This document shows, in pieces, positions 26,741 through 35,216 of a stretch of 64,000 bases of DNA; the first letter of the stretch is position 1, and each line of letters opens with the position of its first letter. The notes beneath the pieces were generated by a model, which saw nothing but the letters and a program-made list of their open reading frames with translations, made no database searches and had not been told where the DNA came from. Source of the stretch: Marinobacter azerbaijanicus (GTDB lineage Bacteria > Pseudomonadota > Gammaproteobacteria > Pseudomonadales > Oleiphilaceae); the NCBI RefSeq assembly GCF_030250645.1, contig NZ_JASSVS010000003.1, positions 538,508 to 602,507 of the forward strand, read 5' to 3'. A program made the translations under genes and the position numbers.

Positions 26741-26756
26741 TGCAGAGACTATGCCA
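26741..26756 (-). promoter_or_regulatory. Sigma54 (RpoN) promoter before the carboxylase-operon riboswitch
   Basis: Minus strand TGGCATAGTCTCTGCA: GG and GC dinucleotides at the right spacing, two mismatches to TGGCAC-N5-TTGCA. Predicted start near 26730, 64 bases before the riboswitch. The layout copies that at 16668. Confidence 0.65.
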
Positions 26757-26827
26757 ATTATTAACCGTCTGGTTTTGTTGGTTTTTTATTTTGACGGCGA
26801 AACGCGCTTGCTTTCTGTCAGGGCATG

Positions 26828-26844
26828 CGCACTGTTTTTGTGCA
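26828..26844. promoter_or_regulatory. NtrC-like enhancer box for the carboxylase operon
   Basis: CGCACTGTTTTTGTGCA fits TGCAC-N7-GTGCA with one mismatch and is centred about 106 bases upstream of the predicted sigma54 start. A further GGTGCA half-site lies at 26862-26867. Confidence 0.6.
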
Positions 26845-26916
26845 CCAGTGAGGGATTTTACGGTGCAATATTTATTCAGGCAGGTTTGACCAGTACTGGC
26901 GCGGCTTTGATGCCAT

Positions 26917-26931
26917 CTACTACTAAGGAAC
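26917..26931 (+). promoter_or_regulatory. Shared quinoprotein promoter motif, copy before exaC
   Basis: CTACTACTAAGGAAC, one base different from the copy at 11215. It lies 114 bases before the exaC ATG. The 378-base gap here (26667-27044) contains no gene: the leftward half is the sigma54/NtrC region of the guanidine operon and the rightward half is the exaC promoter. Confidence 0.55.
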
Positions 26932-27044
26932 GAGTTTTTCACCTCCATCGAATCATTCACCTATCCGGCGCGGGGGTCTACATTGATTGGGTAAACGCGA
27001 AAGGCCGCGTTGCCCTTCGACAAACACAACAAGAGGTCGAGACC

Positions 27045-28565
27045 ATGATCTACGCACAACCAGGAAAGGAAGGCTCCGTCGTCTCCTTCAAACCCCGTTA
27101 CGAAAACTTTATTGGTGGTGAGTGGGTCGCTCCCGCCAAGGGCCAGTACTTTGAAAACATCACCCCGGTAACCGGTGATGTGATCTGTGAGATTCCCCGT
27201 TCCACGGCCGAAGATATCGACCTGGCTCTGGACGCCGCCCACAAGGCCGCGCCGGCCTGGGGCAAGACTTCTACCACCGAACGTTCCAACATTCTGCTGA
27301 AAATTGCCGACCGCATTGAGCAAAACATCGAGATGCTGGCGGTTGCTGAAACCTGGGACAACGGCAAGGCGGTGCGTGAAACCATCAACGCCGACCTGCC
27401 GCTGGCGGTGGACCACTTCCGTTACTTCGCCGGTTGTATCCGTGCCCAGGAAGACACTTCCAGCGCCATTGACAACAACACCGTGGCTTATCACTACCAT
27501 GAGCCTCTGGGCGTTGTGGGCCAGATCATTCCCTGGAACTTCCCGCTGCTGATGGCGGTCTGGAAGCTGGCGCCCTGCCTCGCCGCAGGTAACTGCACGG
27601 TGATGAAGCCGGCTGAGCAGACCCCTGCCAGTATTCTGATTCTGATGGACCTGATCGGTGACCTGCTGCCGCCGGGCGTGGTTAACATCGTCAACGGTTA
27701 TGGCATCGAAGCCGGCCAGGCCCTTGCCACCAGCAAGCGCATTGCCAAGATTGCCTTTACCGGCTCCACCCCGGTAGGTGCTCACATCCTCAAGTGCGCG
27801 GCCGAGAACATCATTCCGTCAACCGTGGAGCTGGGTGGCAAGTCTCCCAACATCTACTTCTCCGACGTGATGAAGGCCGAGCCGGAGTTCATCGACAAGT
27901 GTGTGGAAGGCCTGGTACTGGCGTTCTTCAACCAGGGTGAAGTCTGTACCTGTCCGTCCCGCGCCCTGATCCAGGAAGACATGTACGACGAATTCATGGC
28001 CAAGGTGATTGAGCGCACCAAATCCATCAAGCGCGGCAACCCGCTGGATACCGACGTGCAGGTGGGTGCCCAGGCCAGCAAGGAGCAGTTCGACAAGATC
28101 ATGTCCTATCTGGAAATCGGCAAGCAGGAAGGCGCGGAAGTGCTGACCGGCGGTGGCCGTGAGGAAATGGAAGGTGATTACAACAACGGCTTCTATATCC
28201 AGCCCACGCTGTTCAAAGGCAAGAACAACATGCGTGTGTTCCAGGAAGAAATCTTTGGTCCGGTGGTGGGTGTAACCACCTTCAAGGACGAGGAAGAAGC
28301 CCTGGCCATCGCCAACGATACCGAGTTCGGTCTGGGCGCCGGCCTGTGGACCCGCGACATCAACCGTGCCTACCGCATGGGCCGCGCCATCCAGGCGGGC
28401 CGTGTGTGGACTAACTGCTACCACCAGTATCCGGCCCATGCAGCCTTTGGTGGTTACAAGAAGTCCGGCGTTGGACGTGAGAACCACAAGATGGCGCTGG
28501 ACCACTACCAGCAGACCAAGAACCTGCTGGTCAGCTACGACATCAATCCGCTGGGCTTCTTCTGA
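27045..28565 (+). CDS. exaC: NAD-dependent aldehyde dehydrogenase (ExaC/AldB type)
   Basis: 506 residues, the usual length of ExaC. Aldehyde dehydrogenase landmarks: [20 protein letters not shown], general-base Glu in [10 protein letters not shown], catalytic Cys in [13 protein letters not shown], and the C-terminal [26 protein letters not shown] typical of this group. It oxidises acetaldehyde and other aliphatic aldehydes made by the PQQ dehydrogenases. The start at 27045 ([10 protein letters not shown]) follows AAGAGGT and matches the family N-terminus; the frame is open for 126 codons upstream across the promoters, which I reject. Carries the shared motif upstream. Confidence 0.93.
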   Translation: MIYAQPGKEGSVVSFKPRYENFIGGEWVAPAKGQYFENITPVTGDVICEIPRSTAEDIDLALDAAHKAAPAWGKTSTTERSNILLKIADRIEQNIEMLAVAETWDNGKAVRETINADLPLAVDHFRYFAGCIRAQEDTSSAIDNNTVAYHYHEPLGVVGQIIPWNFPLLMAVWKLAPCLAAGNCTVMKPAEQTPASILILMDLIGDLLPPGVVNIVNGYGIEAGQALATSKRIAKIAFTGSTPVGAHILKCAAENIIPSTVELGGKSPNIYFSDVMKAEPEFIDKCVEGLVLAFFNQGEVCTCPSRALIQEDMYDEFMAKVIERTKSIKRGNPLDTDVQVGAQASKEQFDKIMSYLEIGKQEGAEVLTGGGREEMEGDYNNGFYIQPTLFKGKNNMRVFQEEIFGPVVGVTTFKDEEEALAIANDTEFGLGAGLWTRDINRAYRMGRAIQAGRVWTNCYHQYPAHAAFGGYKKSGVGRENHKMALDHYQQTKNLLVSYDINPLGFF

Positions 28566-28692
28566 GCCAGTAAATGCAGTGACTGTTGTGCGCGGGCCTA
28601 TCCACACGGGTCCCGTGGCGAGTAAGCACATGGATGTGCATTTTCTTCCCCCGGTGACTGGCCGGGGCTTTGGGGTTTTCCTGCCATCTTTC

Positions 28693-28716
28693 AGGCCCTT
28701 CCCAGGGCCTTTTTTT
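28693..28716 (+). terminator. Rho-independent terminator after exaC
   Basis: AGGCCCT / AGGGCCT seven-pair stem with a TCCC loop followed by six T. It separates exaC from the pqq operon. Confidence 0.85.
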
Positions 28717-28900
28717 GTTTCCTGCCGAAGTTCACACAGATGGTCCGAAAGGATGATTTCCTGCGTCCGGATCGGGCAAAAATCAGTGCCAAAGTACCAT
28801 ATTTGACCATCCGGAGACTGGGTAGGATTGAGAGTGAGTTACCGGAAAACCGGTTAACGGATCCTGAATGCCACAACAATCATCACAAGAGGTAAGCATC
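28717..28900 (+). promoter_or_regulatory. pqqA promoter region with a weak copy of the shared motif
   Basis: With the exaC 3-prime tail this is part of a 335-base gap without a gene. At 28786-28796 TGCCAAAGTAC matches the motif core TACCAAGGAAC at 8 of 11 positions and lies 115 bases before the pqqA ATG, the same distance as the strong copies from their genes. A TAGGAT hexamer at 28823 could be a -10. The copy is weak and could be chance. Confidence 0.35.
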
Positions 28901-28972
28901 ATGTGGACCAAGCCAGCTTATGAAGACCTGCGGATCGGTTTCGAAGTCACCATGTACTTCGCCAACCGCTGA
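28901..28972 (+). CDS. pqqA: PQQ precursor peptide PqqA
   Basis: 23-residue peptide [20 protein letters not shown] plus ANR. Glu15 and Tyr19, three residues apart, are the residues that PqqE cross-links to start PQQ formation. An AGAGGT ribosome site precedes the ATG. It is followed 53 bases later by pqqB. Peptide precursors are normally made in excess over the enzymes. Confidence 0.97.
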   Translation: MWTKPAYEDLRIGFEVTMYFANR

Positions 28973-29025
28973 GAATTGATGGCCAGCCACTTTGCGCTGG
29001 CCATTCTGCTTCCGGAGCTCCCATC

Positions 29026-29955
29026 ATGCAGATTCGTATCCTTGGTTCCGCAGCCGGCGGTGGCTTTCCCCAGTGGAACTGCAACTGCGCCAATTGTGAC
29101 GGTTTCCGTAAAGGCACACTGAATGCCGTCGCCCGCACCCAGTCATCCATCGCGATCAGCGAAGACGGTGTGAGCTGGATTCTCTGCAACACCTCGCCGG
29201 ATATCCGTGCCCAACTGGCGTCGTTTGACGCCATGCAGCCGGGCAGGGCCCTGCGGGATACCGGCATTGGCGCGGTATTGCTGATTGACAGCCAGGTGGA
29301 CCATACCACCGGCCTGCTGATGCTGCGTGAAGGGTTGCCGCTGGATGTGTGGTGTACCGCTCAGGTACATGAAGACCTGAGCAGTGGTTTCCCGCTGTTC
29401 CGCATGCTGGAACACTGGAATGGTGGCCCCCAGTGGCGCGAAGTACCCTGCACCGATCAGCAGTCCTTCACCATACCCTGCGCACCGTCCCTGCGACTGA
29501 CCGCGATACCGCTGCTGAGCAACGCGCCGCCGTATTCACCACGCCGTAACAACCCGCATCCGGGTGACAATATTGGCCTGTTCATCGAAGACACCCGCAG
29601 CGGCGAAACCCTGATGTACGCCCCGGGCCTGGGTCAGCCCGATGAGCAGATACTGGAATGGATGCGCAGGGCCGATACCCTGCTGGTGGATGGCACCGTA
29701 TGGCACGACGATGAAATGCTGCGCTGTGAAGTGGGCACCCGCACCGGCCAGGAAATGGGCCACCTGGCACAGAGCGGCCCCGGTGGCATGATCGAGGTGC
29801 TCGATACCATGCCGGCAAAGCGGAAGATTCTTATCCACATCAATAACACCAACCCCATTCTGAATGAGGACTCGCCGGAGCGGGCTCTGCTGGCAAGGCA
29901 CGACATTGAAGTGTCCTTTGACGGAATGCATCTGGATATGGCAGTGCCCTCATGA
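29026..29955 (+). CDS. pqqB: PQQ biosynthesis protein PqqB
   Basis: 309 residues of the metallo-beta-lactamase fold used by PqqB, a hydroxylase in PQQ formation. It opens [21 protein letters not shown] and has a Cys-rich [13 protein letters not shown] segment typical of the family. The metal-type motif appears as SQVDHTTGL. The end overlaps the pqqC ATG by four bases, so the two are coupled. Confidence 0.95.
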   Translation: MQIRILGSAAGGGFPQWNCNCANCDGFRKGTLNAVARTQSSIAISEDGVSWILCNTSPDIRAQLASFDAMQPGRALRDTGIGAVLLIDSQVDHTTGLLMLREGLPLDVWCTAQVHEDLSSGFPLFRMLEHWNGGPQWREVPCTDQQSFTIPCAPSLRLTAIPLLSNAPPYSPRRNNPHPGDNIGLFIEDTRSGETLMYAPGLGQPDEQILEWMRRADTLLVDGTVWHDDEMLRCEVGTRTGQEMGHLAQSGPGGMIEVLDTMPAKRKILIHINNTNPILNEDSPERALLARHDIEVSFDGMHLDMAVPS

Positions 29956-30707
29956 ATGCAATCGCGACCCCGGTCATGAACCGCAAGGATTTCGAACAGG
30001 CCCTGCGGGCCAAAGGTCAGTATTACCACATTCACCACCCCTACCATAAAGCGATGTACGGCGGCGACTGCACGCCGGAACAGATCCGTGGCTGGGTGGC
30101 CAACCGTTTTTATTATCAGATCAACATTCCCCGCAAGGACGCTGCCATCATGGCCAACTGCCCGGATGCTTCCGTGCGCTGGTTATGGCTGCAGCGGGTG
30201 CTGGATCATGACGGCCACAGCGACGACGAGGGTGGTATTGAAGCCTGGCTCCGCCTGGCAGAGGCGGTGGGGCTAACCCGCGAGGAAGTGATCGACCAGC
30301 GCCATGTGCTGCCCGGTGTCCGCTTTGCCGTGGATGCCTATCTGAATTTTGCTCGTCGCGCGACCTGGCAGGAAGCGGCATGCTCTTCGCTGACCGAGCT
30401 GTTCGCACCGGAAATCCACCAGTCCCGGCTCGACAGCTGGCCCCAGCACTATCCCTGGATAAAGGCAGATGGGTATGCCTATTTTCGCAAGCGGCTGTCC
30501 GAAGCACGTCGCGATGTGGAACATGGGCTGAGCATCACACTGGATCATTTCACCACCACGGCACAGCAGGCCCGTGCCCTGGAAATCCTGCAATTCAAAC
30601 TGGATATCTTATGGTCGATGTTGGATTCCCTGACTATGGCTTATCAGCACCGGACGCCACCGTATCACACCGTCACCGATCAGCCGGTGTGGCACCGGGG
30701 GCTGTGA
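29952..30707 (+). CDS. pqqC: Pyrroloquinoline-quinone synthase PqqC
   Basis: 251 residues, heme-oxygenase-like helical fold. It carries out the last ring closure and eight-electron oxidation to PQQ using O2. Landmarks: [43 protein letters not shown], and [22 protein letters not shown] with conserved His and Arg residues. The stop overlaps the pqqD start (TGATG). Confidence 0.96.
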   Translation: MNAIATPVMNRKDFEQALRAKGQYYHIHHPYHKAMYGGDCTPEQIRGWVANRFYYQINIPRKDAAIMANCPDASVRWLWLQRVLDHDGHSDDEGGIEAWLRLAEAVGLTREEVIDQRHVLPGVRFAVDAYLNFARRATWQEAACSSLTELFAPEIHQSRLDSWPQHYPWIKADGYAYFRKRLSEARRDVEHGLSITLDHFTTTAQQARALEILQFKLDILWSMLDSLTMAYQHRTPPYHTVTDQPVWHRGL

Positions 30708-30982
30708 TGGCTGTGTCCCTGAAGCAGGTGCCACGTCTCCGCCCGGGTTTTCGCTTCCAGTGGGAGCCGGCCCAGAACACCCATGTGCTGCTGTACCCGG
30801 AGGGCATGGTGCGGCTGAACGACAGCGCAGGCGCAGTCCTGAAAGAGGTGAATGGCCAGAGGAACGTGGCGGATATTGTGGCAATCCTGGAGCAACAGTT
30901 CCCGGACGCGGGCTCCCTTGAAAACGATGTCAGCGAGTTCCTGAATGATGCCGAACAACAACACTGGATAATGCTCACATGA
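30707..30982 (+). CDS. pqqD: PQQ peptide chaperone PqqD
   Basis: 91 residues. PqqD binds PqqA and presents it to PqqE. Family pattern: [38 protein letters not shown], then a helical tail [13 protein letters not shown] ending [14 protein letters not shown]. Length is normal. The start overlaps the pqqC stop and the end overlaps the pqqE ATG (ATGA), so pqqB-E read as one coupled unit. Confidence 0.94.
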   Translation: MAVSLKQVPRLRPGFRFQWEPAQNTHVLLYPEGMVRLNDSAGAVLKEVNGQRNVADIVAILEQQFPDAGSLENDVSEFLNDAEQQHWIMLT

Positions 30983-32133
30983 CCGGCTACCACGCCATGC
31001 CCAGCGGCGATCGCCCCGGTATCGGACCGCCATTATGGTTGCTGGCGGAGTTGACCTACCGCTGCCCGCTGCAGTGCCCCTACTGCTCCAATCCCCTGGA
31101 TTTTGCCCAGACCGAGCAGGAACTGACCACGCAGGAGTGGGTAAAGGTACTTCGCCAGGGCCGCGAGATGGGCGCAGCACAACTGGGCTTTTCCGGCGGA
31201 GAGCCCCTGGTGCGCCAGGACCTCCCGGAACTGATTGCCGAGGCCCGACAACTGGGGTATTACACCAACCTGATTACCTCAGGGCTGGGACTCACCGAAG
31301 CCAAGGTGAACGCCTTCCGGGACGCCGGTCTGGACCACATCCAGGTGAGCTTCCAGGCCTCGGACCCGGAACTGAACAACGCCGTTGCCGGGTCACGCAA
31401 GGCCTTCGACCAGAAACTGGCGATGGCCCGTGCGGTGAAGGAAGCGGGCTACCCCATGGTGCTCAACTTCGTGATCCACCGTCACAACATCCACCAGATG
31501 GACGATATCATCAGCCTTTGCGAACGGCTGGGTGCAGATTACGTGGAGCTGGCTACCTGCCAGTATTACGGCTGGGCCTTCGAGAATCGTGAAGGGCTGA
31601 TGCCCTCCAGGTCGCAACTGGAGAGGGCGGAGGCGGAAGTGAACAGTTACCGCAAACGCCTGACGGCCAGCGGTTCGGCCATGAAACTGATCTTCGTCAC
31701 ACCGGATTACTACGAGGAACGACCCAAGGCCTGTATGAACGGCTGGGGCAGCCTGTTCCTGACTGTGGCGCCGGATGGCACCGCCTTGCCCTGCCACAGT
31801 GCGAGACTGCTGCCCATCGAATTTCCCAATGTGCGGGAATCCTCGCTACACTCCATCTGGTACGACAGCCCCGGTTTCAATCATTACCGTGGCGACAGCT
31901 GGATGCCGGAACCTTGCCGCTCCTGCGATGAAAAAGACAAGGATTTTGGTGGTTGTCGTTGCCAGGCATACCTGCTGACCGGAAATGCCGACAACGCCGA
32001 CCCGGTATGCAGCAAGTCGCCCCATCACGACCGCATCCTTGCCGCCCGCAAGGCAGCGGATCACGCCACTGCCGGGCTGGAGGAGCTGACCTATCGCAAC
32101 GCCGACAACTCCCGGTTGTTCTTCAGGGGCTGA
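30979..32133 (+). CDS. pqqE: Radical SAM PQQ synthase PqqE
   Basis: 384 residues. The radical SAM cluster motif CPLQCPYC is near residue 28; GGEPL follows. The C-terminal SPASM domain carries further Cys (CNGWGSL-like [43 protein letters not shown]) for auxiliary clusters. It makes the C-C bond between Glu15 and Tyr19 of PqqA. It overlaps pqqD by four bases. Confidence 0.96.
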   Translation: MTGYHAMPSGDRPGIGPPLWLLAELTYRCPLQCPYCSNPLDFAQTEQELTTQEWVKVLRQGREMGAAQLGFSGGEPLVRQDLPELIAEARQLGYYTNLITSGLGLTEAKVNAFRDAGLDHIQVSFQASDPELNNAVAGSRKAFDQKLAMARAVKEAGYPMVLNFVIHRHNIHQMDDIISLCERLGADYVELATCQYYGWAFENREGLMPSRSQLERAEAEVNSYRKRLTASGSAMKLIFVTPDYYEERPKACMNGWGSLFLTVAPDGTALPCHSARLLPIEFPNVRESSLHSIWYDSPGFNHYRGDSWMPEPCRSCDEKDKDFGGCRCQAYLLTGNADNADPVCSKSPHHDRILAARKAADHATAGLEELTYRNADNSRLFFRG

Positions 32134-32155
32134 GACAGAAGCTCGGTCGTCAATC

Positions 32156-34006
32156 TTGCCGCTTTCTGCGGAGCAGGCCTCCGCTGCGTTTATCCAGAGG
32201 GGGGCGCTGACGGCATCCAGGGCGGGCATATTCTGGTTGGAGTTTGACCCGGCCAGCGGTGACAACCGGCTCAGAAGAGCCGCCTCCGATGGCGCTCAAT
32301 GGGTAACTCCCTCACATTTTGCGGTTCGCAGCCAGGTTAATGGGTATGGCGGTGGTGCGCTATGCGCCTCGCCGGACGACTTGTTTGCAGTAGAAGCGTC
32401 CGGGCAGCAGATTCATCGTATTGACCCCCGTACCGGTAGCCTAGAAGTGCTAACGCAAGACCCGGACGCCAGCTTTGGCGGGCTGGTGTGGGACCATCGT
32501 CTTCAACGTGTCCTGGCGGTTCGTGAAAGCAGGGGGTGTCAGCAGCTGGTGGCAGTCCAGGGCCAGAACCGCCTCCGGTTTCTTCACGACAGCGAGGATT
32601 TTTACAGCGCTCCGGCACTGTCCGACAGTGGCAAACGTATTGCCTGGGTGTCCTGGTCCCTGCCAGACATGCCCTGGGTGGCCTCAGTTCTCTGGACGGC
32701 GGATGTTGATACAGACGGAGCGCTGGTCCGGGCGCGTTGTTGGCCTACGGCTGAAGATGGCAGCGTTCAGCAGCCTGTTTTTGATGGCGAACAGCTGCAT
32801 GTACTGTCGGATCATGAGGGCTGGTGGCAGCCCTGGCAGGTTTCCTTTGCGGAAGGCAGAGCCAGCTGGACCTGCCTGGATGCCACGGCTGCGGACCATG
32901 CTAGTGCACCCTGGCAATTGGGAGAGCGTCATCATCTGCCTCTGGGAGACGGTGGTTGGGCACGGGTGCGTTATGTTGCCGGAAGAGGAGAGCTGTGGCT
33001 GAAACCGTCAGCCGGTGCCACGCCCGGCAGAGTCCGGACAGACCACGCGGACATTCGTCATCTCGCCGTCATCGAAGATCATCTCTATTGCATTGCCCGG
33101 TCTGCCACGTGCCTGGACTCGGTGGTGCAGGTGGACATGAAAACCGGTGATGTCATCACACTGGCGGGCGGAGAGCCCCCTTTCGATACGGTCACCGTTG
33201 CACCGGAAACCTTTTGGATTCCTGCATCGGACACAGTCGCGGAGGAGGTAAGCGGTTTCTGGTATCCGCCAGCAGGACATTCGCCGGAATCTGCCCCACC
33301 ACCACTAATCCTGATTGCCCATGGCGGGCCCACCTCCACCGCCTGGCCGGTGTTCAATCCGCAGGTCCAGTTCTGGTGCCATCACGGGTTTGCGGTGGCA
33401 GAGGTCAATTACCGTGGCAGCGCGGGATTTGGCCGGGATTTCCGCCTGGTACTGGCCGGCAACTGGGGCCAGGCAGACGTGGAAGACATGGAGCGGGCAG
33501 CGGATTACCTGGTGGCCAGCGGCCGTGCGGATGCCCGCCGGCTGTTTATTCAGGGCCGTAGCTCCGGTGGTTACACGGCATTGCTGGCCATGACTCGAAG
33601 CCAGCGGTTCCGGGGCGGCGCCAGCCTGTTCGGGGTCAGTGATCCTGCTCGCCTGAGGGAAGTGACGCATCGTTTCGAGTCCGGTTACCTGGGCTGGCTG
33701 CTGGGGCCGCCTGATGAGTTTCCCGGGCGCTGGCGGGAACGAACGCCGGTGCTGCAGTCGCACCGTATCCGTGGGCCCATGATCTTTTTCCAGGGCGGGC
33801 AGGACCGGGTGGTAGTGCCGGAACAGACCGAGTCAATGGTGCGGGTACTGGAGCAGAACGGGCAGGAGGTTGAACTATGGTGGTTTGAAGAGGAAGGGCA
33901 CGGTTTCCGGCAGCGTCACAATCAGATTGCGCTGCTTGAAAATCTGCTGGCGTTCTATCAGCGGCATAGCCAAAAGTGCGATGATGGTGGTCAGCACTTG
34001 AGGTAA
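32156..34006 (+). CDS. S9 prolyl-oligopeptidase-family peptidase of the pqq cluster
   Basis: 616 residues. The N-terminal ~350 residues are beta-propeller-like. The C-terminal alpha/beta hydrolase has the catalytic Ser469 in GRSSGGYTAL, Asp in GGQDRVVVPEQ and His in EEGHGF, a complete triad. It starts 22 bases after pqqE. The only in-frame initiator after the upstream stop is TTG at 32156, with weak ribosome site. No PqqF is in the cluster, so this enzyme may trim the PqqA precursor or the cross-linked product; a peptidase of this family occurs in some Pseudomonas pqq clusters (PqqM, from memory). Role is inference. Confidence 0.82.
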   Translation: MPLSAEQASAAFIQRGALTASRAGIFWLEFDPASGDNRLRRAASDGAQWVTPSHFAVRSQVNGYGGGALCASPDDLFAVEASGQQIHRIDPRTGSLEVLTQDPDASFGGLVWDHRLQRVLAVRESRGCQQLVAVQGQNRLRFLHDSEDFYSAPALSDSGKRIAWVSWSLPDMPWVASVLWTADVDTDGALVRARCWPTAEDGSVQQPVFDGEQLHVLSDHEGWWQPWQVSFAEGRASWTCLDATAADHASAPWQLGERHHLPLGDGGWARVRYVAGRGELWLKPSAGATPGRVRTDHADIRHLAVIEDHLYCIARSATCLDSVVQVDMKTGDVITLAGGEPPFDTVTVAPETFWIPASDTVAEEVSGFWYPPAGHSPESAPPPLILIAHGGPTSTAWPVFNPQVQFWCHHGFAVAEVNYRGSAGFGRDFRLVLAGNWGQADVEDMERAADYLVASGRADARRLFIQGRSSGGYTALLAMTRSQRFRGGASLFGVSDPARLREVTHRFESGYLGWLLGPPDEFPGRWRERTPVLQSHRIRGPMIFFQGGQDRVVVPEQTESMVRVLEQNGQEVELWWFEEEGHGFRQRHNQIALLENLLAFYQRHSQKCDDGGQHLR

Positions 34007-34052
34007 ACTCGAGTTTTATATAACAACAACAGTATTGCTGAAGAGAACGCCC

Positions 34053-35216
34053 ATGAGCTACGACATTTCCGCTCTGCGCAAGTTTGTTTCCCCCGAAATC
34101 GTCTTTGGTGCCGGTTCCCGCAAGGCGGTGGCCAATTTCGCCAGCAACTTTGGTGCCCGGCATGTGTTTCTGGTGTCCGACCCCGGCGTGGAGAAAGCAG
34201 GGTGGGTTACGGAAATTGTGGACATTCTGGTAACGGCCGGCATTCGAGTGACGGTGTTTACCGGCGTATCGCCCAATCCCAAAGTGGACGAAGTCATGGC
34301 CGGTGCAGAGCTGTATCGCTCCAGCGAGTGTGATGTCATCGTTGCCATCGGGGGTGGCAGCCCCATGGACTGCGCCAAGGGCATTGGCATTGTCAGCGCC
34401 CATGGCCGGAGCATCCTCGATTTTGAGGGGGTGGATACCATCACCTCGCCGTCGCCGCCGATGATCCTGATTCCCACCACCGCCGGTACGTCCGCGGATG
34501 TCTCCCAGTTTGCGATCATTTCCGACCCCGACCGGCGTTTCAAATTCTCTATTATCAGCAAGGCGGTTGTGCCGGATGTGGCGCTGATCGATCCGGAAGT
34601 GACCGAAACCATGGACGCCTACCTGACCGCCTGTACCGGTGTCGACGCCCTGGTGCATGCTATTGAGGCCTTCGTTTCCACCGGCAGCGGGCCGCTCACC
34701 GACACCAATGCGCTGGAAGCCATCCGGCTGATCAACCGCAACCTGGAACCGCTGGTGCGTAATACCGCCGATGCGCACCTTCGGGAACAGATCATGCTGG
34801 CGTCCATGCAGGCCGGGCTGGCGTTTTCCAATGCGATTCTGGGCGCTGTCCATGCCATGTCCCACAGCCTGGGGGGCTTCCTCGATCTGCCCCACGGCCT
34901 TTGTAATGCGCTGCTGCTGGAGCATGTCGTAGCCTATAATTACACCTCCGCCGAAGAGCGTTTCCGGCGGGTAGCCGAGGCCATGGATATTGATACCCGC
35001 GGGATGTCGAAACCGGTCATCAAGCAGCGCCTGATGGAGCGGATCGTTGCGCTCAAGAGCGCAGTGGGCCTGGAAGCAAAACTGGCCAAACTGGGTGTGA
35101 CCACCTCCGACATTCCTTACCTGTCGGGATTTGCGCTGCAGGATCCCTGTATCCTCACCAATCCCCGCAAGTCTTCACGGCGTGATGTTGAAGTCGTCTA
35201 TGAAGAAGCCCTCTGA
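34053..35216 (+). CDS. ercA: Iron-containing alcohol dehydrogenase (ErcA-like)
   Basis: 387 residues of the group III iron alcohol dehydrogenase family. NAD site VIVAIGGGSPMDCAKGIG; iron ligands in GVDALVHAIEAFVS and the HAMSHSLGGFLDLPHGLCNALLLEHV block. ErcA homologues are regulatory or accessory in ethanol oxidation of Pseudomonas, adjacent to ErcS-type kinases; here a kinase gene follows with overlap. Start 34053 has AAGAGAA upstream. Catalytic substrate is unknown. Confidence 0.85.
   Translation: MSYDISALRKFVSPEIVFGAGSRKAVANFASNFGARHVFLVSDPGVEKAGWVTEIVDILVTAGIRVTVFTGVSPNPKVDEVMAGAELYRSSECDVIVAIGGGSPMDCAKGIGIVSAHGRSILDFEGVDTITSPSPPMILIPTTAGTSADVSQFAIISDPDRRFKFSIISKAVVPDVALIDPEVTETMDAYLTACTGVDALVHAIEAFVSTGSGPLTDTNALEAIRLINRNLEPLVRNTADAHLREQIMLASMQAGLAFSNAILGAVHAMSHSLGGFLDLPHGLCNALLLEHVVAYNYTSAEERFRRVAEAMDIDTRGMSKPVIKQRLMERIVALKSAVGLEAKLAKLGVTTSDIPYLSGFALQDPCILTNPRKSSRRDVEVVYEEAL

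Noticed and set aside
26667..27044. 126-codon N-terminal extension of exaC
   Set aside because: It crosses the riboswitch-side sigma54/NtrC sites and the exaC motif, has no aldehyde dehydrogenase similarity, and the ATG at 27045 gives the family-typical N-terminus.
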